Below the pieces are notes generated by a model that saw only the letters and a program-made list of their open reading frames with translations, did not search any database and had not been told where the DNA came from. 64,000 bases of DNA from Rhypophila decipiens. Lineage: Eukaryota > Ascomycota > Sordariomycetes > Sordariales > Naviculisporaceae. The position numbers and the translations under genes are program-made. The first letter of the stretch is position 1, and every line of letters begins with the position of its first letter. Shown one piece after another: positions 56,773-64,000 of the stretch. The DNA is taken from positions 103,883 through 167,882 of the forward strand of contig MU858128.1 in assembly GCA_033297075.1 (NCBI GenBank), given 5' to 3'.

Positions 56773-57824
56773 TAGGACATAGGCCTTGACTGGGATACTG
56801 GCCCATCCTCAAGCACAGAGTCTTTACAAGGCATACCTTTGCCTCAACCCAGGACAGTAAAAGTAAGAGCATCAACTCCAGGCGATAGTGACAGCTCCTC
56901 GAGGTCCTGCATCTCCGTCATCTCAGGCGTCTCAGCTATCAACCACAAGTGTTGGTGGTCATGGTAGGCAAGTTCCAGTTTAGACATCACGAGCACAAGC
57001 ACAAGCAGCAACATCAACACCAGTACCACCGCCCCTTGGCTTTGAACCTCTTCATCTTCCATTACAACCAGAGAACTTGCTTTCCGAACCAAGCCTTCAA
57101 AAGGCAAATGGATAGGCAAGTGCCCGTGTAGGTAAGTACCTAGGTAGATTGGTGGACAATTACTTGCTCCATCCCGCCGCGGCGCCGCATTTTCTGGTTT
57201 CCTTCCCCCAAGCCCAGCCCAAACCGCCCTCTATCCTTCCCCGCGGGTGACAGGTAGCGAAAGGTGGAATCAACAACTCCTTGTGAATCTCCATTACGAT
57301 ATCAATATGCCCGTGTCTCCTAATCGGCAGCACTGTATGCCCTCGGAGACACATTAACGAAGGTGCCAGATTCGAAGCAAGATGGGCGAGAATGAAAGAA
57401 AGATTCTTTGGTATGATGTCATGACATGCCAGGTTTGCCAGTCGTCGAGCCAGGAAAAGTTCAGGTAGTGAAAAAGCAAACACCGATCAAGTTAAAACGA
57501 GGCTTCCCTATTTGAGAGAGACCCAGAGACGACAACCAAAAGACCATAAACCGACGGCCTCCTCATCTTCCATGCCACCTCCCAGCCCTTTCGCCAATGA
57601 ATTACGTCGAATGTAAACTTAAAAGTCCCAGAACCAATAAACCCTTCTTGTACAAAATGATAACATAAGACCAACAATTCTGGAGGTGCGCCGACATGTC
57701 TTCGTGATGAGCTCGCCTGCACCATATAAGCTATGTATATAGATGGTCGACAGACGATGCTACTTTATGTGAGAAATCATCGCATCGATACCACTGTTAG
57801 ATATCCCGTCGTGTACTTTTTTCC
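56773..57824. other. Intergenic: LAMMER kinase 3' side
   Basis: No supported gene. The palindrome TACCTAGGTA is at 57137-57146. Much of 57500-57824 is probably the 3' UTR of the kinase. Confidence 0.45.
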
Positions 57825-60254
57825 CTAGGCGTGCTGGTGCTGCATGGCGGGTAAGCGAGGGTTCCTCTGTTGCTCCATTTCCGTCCTTATCTTCTCGACG
57901 CGAATCCGTGCCGCCTCGGTGCCGTCGTCAGGATGGGCTGCTTCCTTGAACCAGGGATGATCGAGAGCGTCCTTGGCGGTAATTCGTTTGTTGGGGTCAT
58001 AGACAAAAATCTTGGTTAGAAGGTCTAGGAAGAGAGTCAAGAACTTGTTGGTTTTTGGTATTATTTCCTGTATTGTGTTAGCAGCTTCTTCTCAACCAAG
58101 AAACGGAACTCGACTTACATCTAATCTCTTCATCGCCTTGACATATCTCTTGGAAGCACGGGTAGTCTCCGGTCCTGGATATTCCAGCTTTAAACGCTTA
58201 AAGTACCTTGAGACGATGTTAGCAATTGAGTTTTCCCGGGCATGTCGAGAGACTCACTTTGATGCCGGGTTTCCTCCATTTCTTGTCATTCTGTTGACCT
58301 GCTGAACGAGTTGGCTATCGATCCTCGCGGCGACGACGGCTTCCATCATTGCCAGATGCTCGAGATTATCGTGCGTCTGGAAGAGAGCATCGCCGGTAAA
58401 AAACTCGACCAAGATACAGCCTATGCTCCAGATATCGCACGGATAGGACCATCCCAGACCAAGAATGATCTCTGGAGCCCGATAGTGACGCGTGGATACC
58501 ACAGACGAGTGATACTCATCTTGGAACGTCGCCGAGCCAAAATCGATGAGGCGAATCTCGGTGTCGAGGAGAACCCTTCTCTGGTTTGCCTGTCGTGTGA
58601 CGGAATGGGAAGATGACGGGATCTTGCGGTTATACGTAAACGTCTGGTAGTCGTTCTTGCACAACAGAATATTTTCTGGCTTAAGATCAGTGTGGATCAA
58701 GTGCAGATCATGGAGAACTAATCCAGCAGTTAGTATGAGCAGAGGGTGATTCGACAGGAGGGATGTGGACACATACAAGCAACGCTGGTAAATAGTTGCC
58801 GAGCGAAATTCTGGATCTGGCTGTTGGGAAAGGGCACAAAGTTGTTGCTCTTCAGAAAATCAAAAACGCTCTGGCCGAGGAGGTCCATCACAATGCAGAT
58901 ATGCCCTCTGAAATCGAAGCAGTCTCGTAGATGGATGCAGCGGTTTCTGTTCTCTTCGTCGTTGGCCTTGAGCGTGGCGAGCACCCTGAGCTCGATCTTG
59001 CTCGCATCGCGGTACTTTTGCACCGACCGAATGATCTTGATGGCCACGTATTTGTTACGCTTCTTGTCTTTGGCCTGCACCACCTTACCAAAGGTGCCCT
59101 GACCGAGGAGCTTGATCATTTGATCTATCGACAAGAATTAGTATTACGCCTGCCTGCGGAGTACCCAAGGGCAGATAAGCACTTACATCGGTCGGTGAGG
59201 TCATTATCAGGAACGACAATATAGTGGCCGTCGTCATCGTCGACCCGGACATTTCTATTGTGTGGGTGCTGTGGATGCCAGTTAGCATGCGTCTAAAAGG
59301 TGAATGACAAGACAAGACGCCTACATCTGCAATGACCTTGACGTGCACCTCGGCCGCCTTTTTGGGTGGACCAGGAAGCGGTCGATAGCTGGTATAATTG
59401 TCTGTCAAGGCGCCAGTTTCTCGCCGTCTCGCCTCAATCGCGATCTGCTGTCGGGTCCTCTTCCGCTTCTGGCCCGGCTGCGCATCGTAGTCGTATTGGC
59501 CATTGGAAGAGGACAGCGATCCGAGAGATGTGGCTGCAGTGGTGTGGATGGCCGAATTTGTGCGGTCGCTCGAAGCAGTCGACTTACTGGGTGAGATGAG
59601 GCGACGAGGTGTGCTTGTGTGCGATCCAACAACATTGTTGTGATAGACAGGATCGTACTGCGGGTGCTCGTCGTTTCTCCTCCGCTTCTTGGCTACGTGA
59701 CGGCTCAAGTCATTTGCACCATTTACGGATCCGTTGCTGTGGCCATTCGAGACGTGGGCGACAGAGGCGGCCGCGCTACCCGGTGTCTCGGGCTCGGGGG
59801 TATCGTCAATTACAATCACCTCCTTGGGGAGGCCATTCCTGTAGAATTCGCTCCAGTCGGGACCCCTCGATCGTCTCCGTTTCCGTGACTGTTGTGGCTC
59901 GGGAAGAGCACGGCCGTGGGCGACCGCTGCCGCCATTGTGGTTGTGTTGGATGATGCCGAGATTGTGTAGTTGTCGGGGCGAATTGCCAGCGGTGCCAAT
60001 TCAAGGTCTTGTTGCAGTGGTCGAGAGTTGGCGGACGGGGCAACGAGACTTATTCCATTCGAAGCCGGATGGCTCGACAGAGAAGCGGGAAATGGCAGTC
60101 GGGACGCCGGCGGGAGTATCGGGTTTGTCGAACGGTACGAAGCGGTATTTGATTGTGGGAAGGGTTGGATTTGATGGTGTGAATAAGGGTAGTGGTGGCC
60201 GTGGGAGTAGTGCGAGTGAGGCAGCGTTGCTGTTGCTGTGGTCGGGGTCGACAT
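57825..60254 (-). CDS. lkh1: LAMMER-family dual-specificity protein kinase (Lkh1/Kns1/CLK)
   Basis: Nuclear/cytoplasmic kinase that phosphorylates SR splicing factors and other targets and affects stress response and morphogenesis in fungi. Six exons: 60254-59325, 59268-59187, 59124-58777, 58717-58258, 58206-58119, 58067-57825, giving 716 residues. The first ~310 residues are low-complexity with nuclear-signal-like KRRRS and KKRRRND clusters. The kinase domain (about 338-690) has GQGTFGKVV, the ATP Lys in [19 protein letters not shown] (the LAMMER-type HTD in place of HRD), IDFGSATF, and the signature [10 protein letters not shown] where the family is named for EHLAMMERI/V. The C-lobe ends in [13 protein letters not shown]. 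The intron 5' of HTDLKPEN uses a TTAG acceptor. Confidence 0.95.
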
Positions 60255-63200
60255 TATGGGTTTGTTGCCCTTCGCTCAGCAGTGCAGAGTTGTCGAAGTG
60301 ACGACTGTGACTGCGTGTGCGAGAAGGCAGTCGGTCTTCGACGGAAGAAGAGCAAGCGATAAATGACTTGGTTGGAAAGGGGGAGGAGCGAGAATGCTGT
60401 GGTTATACCGGTACTGACTGTGCATGTAGGGCCGGCCAGACACAGACTGGACGCCCCAAACGACGCAGCGGAGGTGGGCCTGAGGAGGCTGTCGGTTGTT
60501 AAACTTCGGCACCAGCGATCCTGACTGGTGACTGGATTGGGTGCTCAGTGCTGGGCCTGCTGCTGGGGGCGCGGCACACAACGAAACCGCACGAGAGATC
60601 CGAAGAGGGGAGATTTCAAAGACCTCTCTTTTTTTTTAAAAAAAATCGACAAGGACGGACCCTTTCAAGCTCTGGCTGGCAACGGCCTTTTGCTGTCAAT
60701 GGGTATGTATTCTTAAAGAAGAGGAATCATTGAATTTCATCTCGTCGTTTCGGGTTGCTGGGAAGGAGTCCAACTTGGAAGAACGCAAAAGGGTCGAACT
60801 AACGGTCGGTAATTATTGGAGAAATGTGACTGAAGAAGTGAGGGAGCACGAGTGGGTGAATGACCTCGAGGACTGTTGGTAGAATGGAGACTCTGACGGC
60901 CGGATTGAGCGATTGATTGCCCTAGAAATGTTTCGCCGAGCGATCAAAAACTGGCGTGAACCCGGGAGTTCAACTGGTCCTCGCTGAAATTCGAGGCCTT
61001 CCGAATGTGCATACTCGTGTTTTGACGCGATGATTTGTGTTGGAATCTCTGGCGAGACTGAAAGAATTTGGTAATAGAATTTTGGTCTGGGGGAAAAGCA
61101 GCAAAGGAATCAGGAATCTTCCACATCACACTGGATCTCAGATTTGACCAAGACTGACAGAATGATTTCTCGACGGGCTGGTTGGTGACTTCCCACTTCG
61201 CCTCCAAGTCCAGCGAGTCCGCTAGCTCATTCAGGACCCAGTTTATTGTCGAACCTTGATGTTTCTGGACATGGAGACAGCCGGAGAGAACGAGGATCAA
61301 GAGTACCATTACACAGTGCACAAAACGTGGCTGTCTTGACACACCAGCCCTAGCACAGCGGGTTGGAGCCGTCCACTGTCCAGCCTGGTTCAGCGCTGTA
61401 ACCCGCTAAAAGCCTGACGCGGTGAGTGGTGTTGAACCGTGCTAGGGCCAGCCTTTCAGCACTGAGCCGTCCGAAATTCAGGCGGAACCCCGCTTTACAG
61501 TGTGGCGTCCCGGTTTTCTTACTCTATTCTTACTCGCTCCTTCCTGACGAGGTAAGCTGGAATCAGATGGGACCTTTGCGAGGGGGAGAGTTGGGACTGA
61601 ATGGAAGGCTTGTGAAAGCCTGAGGAAATCAGGACGGAACCACTTTCCTGCCCGCGAAAACGCCTGGAACGCAGCTGACTACATGTATGATGATGTTCGA
61701 GATGGGCCACAACCATCCTTCCCCTTGTTCTTTTGCTTTCGTCAAACGCAATAATGGCCCATTTGGCTGGACCTGGCTACGAGAAAAGCTACAAGAAAGA
61801 ATCTTTGTCTTGATAGCAGTTTTCACTTTGAAGTGAACGGCAGATTAATCGCACCAAGGACCCAATTCACGGCATCAAACATTCCCACCCCCCTTGTTGA
61901 GCACCCAGACCCCTTCCCCTCAGTCCCCTCAAATAAAAAGTGTTTCCAGGCGGTTGAAGGGCGTCGCCGGCTGAGAGGGACACATTACCGACAGCGGGTG
62001 CCTGTCTTTGTTGCTGACCGTAAATCAAGCTGGGGGCCAAAGTCCAAATCGAAGAGAAAAAAGAGCAGCAATAAACACGGATCTTTTTATTGAAGCTGGA
62101 ATGCAATGCCAGACCACTGCTGCCACTGCCTCCTCCAGATGGGGTGCCGTTGTGAGGCCTTCTTGAAGGGAAGGAGATCCGCAGGAATGTTTCCGACATT
62201 GCCTCCCTGACATCATTCGAGGATCACGGATACCTCAACCACGCACTCCATGTCTCGTCGTGCATCCGATATTTTCTTTATCTGAAATAGACGAGACCGG
62301 TTTCTTTTTTCCTTTTTTTATTTGTGTGAAACCCACAAGCCATAAATGAAGAAATGGACATATTTTTGCACATATCGGTATCTGTACGTACAGTACCTAT
62401 ATTTCCTGCAGTGAGTACCTCAAATCAAAGACTGGTCCAGTCGGAACTTTAATCAGTGAGGGAAAGCCCTCATTACGGCACTCGTCCCACAGGCTCAAAT
62501 CATCTTGTACATACACGAAATGGCGGATGGAAAATATCCGTTCTCACCAAGTCCACCCTGTGGTTGTCAACTCGTTACTCACAGTACGGGTTATTGCCCG
62601 CCGGTATTCTCCACAACTCACTGAGCAAGTATCAGCCTCAGGGCTCGCCGAGGGAAGGAATTAGGACAACAAAAGACAACCTCATGCATCACACGCGTTG
62701 TGCCGTTGTTGTCCCAAGCGACTCCCGTTGCTACCACCCTCCAGCACGCCTCGCCGCTCGACATGCTACCAATGAGACAAGGCCAACCCTTTAAAAGGGG
62801 ACGGATATCACCTTGAACTGCCCCAGGCAATTCGGTATTTTGTCTGTCTTCTGAGGGTGGCCAAAAATCCTTCCGCCGCCCAGACGAGACAAGAGCTGGT
62901 TGGCCAGGCACAGCATTCGAGTTCCATTTCGAATTTCCATGGTGGTGCTTTGGACAAGACATGTCGCTGACGAAGACTACGGCTGGGCTAATCAGCTGTA
63001 AATCCGTGCAGCTCTCACCATGAGGCACAAACCACCCGCACTTCCGGAAGTCGGGTGTGCGGTCTCGAAACAAAATCCTCCAGTCTCACTGCTTGCTTCT
63101 ATTCCGACAGTCTGGAACGACCGCTCTTGCTATTCCTTCACGACGCCGAACGCAGCCAGAATCGTGTCGTGCGCGGCAAACAGACCATTCACGACTTGGT

Positions 63201-63635
63201 TGACCAGATATCATGCCTGTCGATATGTGGCGTCTGGAAACCAAACTGTGAGCCGCCACGAGGCATATGGGGATATTTCACCACCTCAAGGCTACGGATT
63301 GCTGTTCTTGCAGCTTCCCCAAGCGGTAAGGGGTGGGTGTGTTCGATGGGCGTCTGCCGAAACAACACCGCGCTTGATATTCTTGTCGAATTCCATAGGA
63401 CGTGATGGCTTCTTTCTCATATCGTCTCGACACTAACTCGTCCAACAGCTCTTGTAAGCGTTCAGTTGAATCGAAACCAAGATAATCATCAATTCAGCAC
63501 TCGGTAAGATCGTTGTCGTCTTCCAGTTCAAAATCATCAAATTCACGATCCCTTTTCAATACCGTATCTACTGACTTTACTCAGAATATGCTTAGTGTAA
63601 CGCCAGTGACATACCACACCACTGAGCCACAAATC
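60255..63635. other. Gene-poor region 3
   Basis: About 3.4 kb without a supported gene. The left part is LAMMER kinase promoter and leader; a nested inverted repeat lies at 61347-61448. Open frames 60944-61342, 62618-63073 and 63020-63436 show no domain. Confidence 0.5.
61347..61448. repeat. Nested short inverted repeat
   Basis: GCCCTAGCAC (61347-61356) pairs perfectly with GTGCTAGGGC (61439-61448). Directly inside the left arm, AGCGGGTT (61357-61364) pairs with AACCCGCT (61400-61407). It could be a small foldback element or a structured RNA; no target duplication was found. Confidence 0.7.
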
Positions 63636-63910
63636 CACAAAAGGGCACGATTCTAGAACGGAAGAATCCGATCTAGAATATGTATGTATAGTATATGTAA
63701 CAGCTGTAATAGTACGATCGTGACAAGAAAGAAGAGTTTAATTAGTTCTATAACTATTTTAAATTTTCTTCCTTTTCTTCTTTATTAATTTAATAGACTA
63801 CCTTACATTTATACTACTCTTATTACGATCGTACTATTACGGCTGTTACATACACTATACATACCAATCCTAGAGCGGATTCTTCTGTTCTAGAATCGTG
63901 CCCTTTTGTG
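63636..63910. mobile_element. Foldback/MITE-like element with 86-bp inverted arms
   Basis: Left arm 63636-63721 and right arm 63825-63910 are inverted copies, 79 of 86 positions identical by my alignment, both ending CACAAAAGGGCACGATTCTA on the outside and ACGATCGT inside. The 103-bp centre is very AT-rich and non-coding. Four of the seven differences are transitions. No target duplication is obvious. Confidence 0.85.
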
Positions 63911-63931
63911 AGGGGCTGGACCAAACATCAT

Positions 63932-63959
63932 TGGTGGAACCCGTTAACGGGTTCCACCA
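63932..63959. repeat. 28-bp perfect palindrome
   Basis: A perfect inverted repeat with no spacer, centred on GTTAAC, with half-site TGGTGGAACCCGTT. It sits 21 bases outside the foldback element. Could be a binding site, a transposon end or a cruciform-prone sequence. Confidence 0.9.
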
Positions 63960-64000
63960 CCGATGGAGCTCACGTGTCTCACCAGCATTTGGTCAATCGC

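Noticed and set aside
60944..61342. 132-codon frame with a hydrophobic N-terminus and a Cys that resembles a lipoprotein signal
   Set aside because: Bacterial-type lipoprotein signals do not apply in this genome; a single hydrophobic run in a random frame is not enough.

Overview
The window looks like nuclear DNA of a filamentous ascomycete, most likely a Sordariomycete of the Sordariales type. Introns are short (about 50-100 bases, GT-AG, often with CTAAC/CTGAC branch points), genes lie on both strands, histone H4 is 103 residues with an intron, and there is a cellulose-binding cellobiose dehydrogenase. I can support 19 protein genes, one tRNA gene, one tRNA-like element and several repeats. 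Species assignment is inference.

Layout. 0-11 kb: a secreted cellobiose dehydrogenase (minus), an intron-containing tRNA-Arg, a membrane-anchored prolyl-4-hydroxylase-like enzyme and a Zn2Cys6 transcription factor. 11-28 kb is a dense housekeeping block: cytochrome b5 reductase, a DUF3605 protein, SND2/TMEM208, APC subunit Cdc27, histone H4, TRAPP subunit Trs20, mitochondrial ribosomal mL60, cap-binding Cbc2 and nucleoporin Nup82. 28-41 kb is gene-poor; one large low-complexity RS/Q/P-rich protein (31-33.6 kb) stands between a 3.2 kb and a 7.2 kb stretch with no convincing gene. 41-54 kb: a GNAT-domain protein, the GTPase Arl2, a 1697-residue DUF4045-like/gelsolin protein, a tRNA-like element and Mediator subunit Med10. 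54-64 kb: a Q-rich orphan protein, a small inverted-repeat transposon, a LAMMER kinase, then gene-poor sequence with inverted repeats.

The genes do not form an operon, a biosynthetic cluster or an obvious defence system. Most are unrelated core functions: gene expression (H4, Cbc2, Nup82, Med10, LAMMER kinase), protein traffic and insertion (Trs20, SND2), cell cycle and cytoskeleton (Cdc27, Arl2, gelsolin-type protein). The cellobiose dehydrogenase is the only clear plant-biomass gene; a link to the transcription factor 4.5 kb away is speculation.

The most unusual signals are in non-coding DNA: a 106-bp element with terminal inverted repeats and a near-perfect 8-bp target duplication at 56.7 kb; a related sequence at 40.1 kb whose interior motif has expanded into an eight-copy 22-bp minisatellite; a 275-bp foldback element with 86-bp arms and a neighbouring 28-bp perfect palindrome at the right edge; and a palindromic decamer that recurs in intergenic DNA. 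Among coding signals, the cellobiose dehydrogenase probably uses a GC-AG intron, and several introns are stop-free and frame-neutral. One of these would split the zinc cluster of the transcription factor if retained. All splice sites were inferred by reading; none is confirmed by transcripts.
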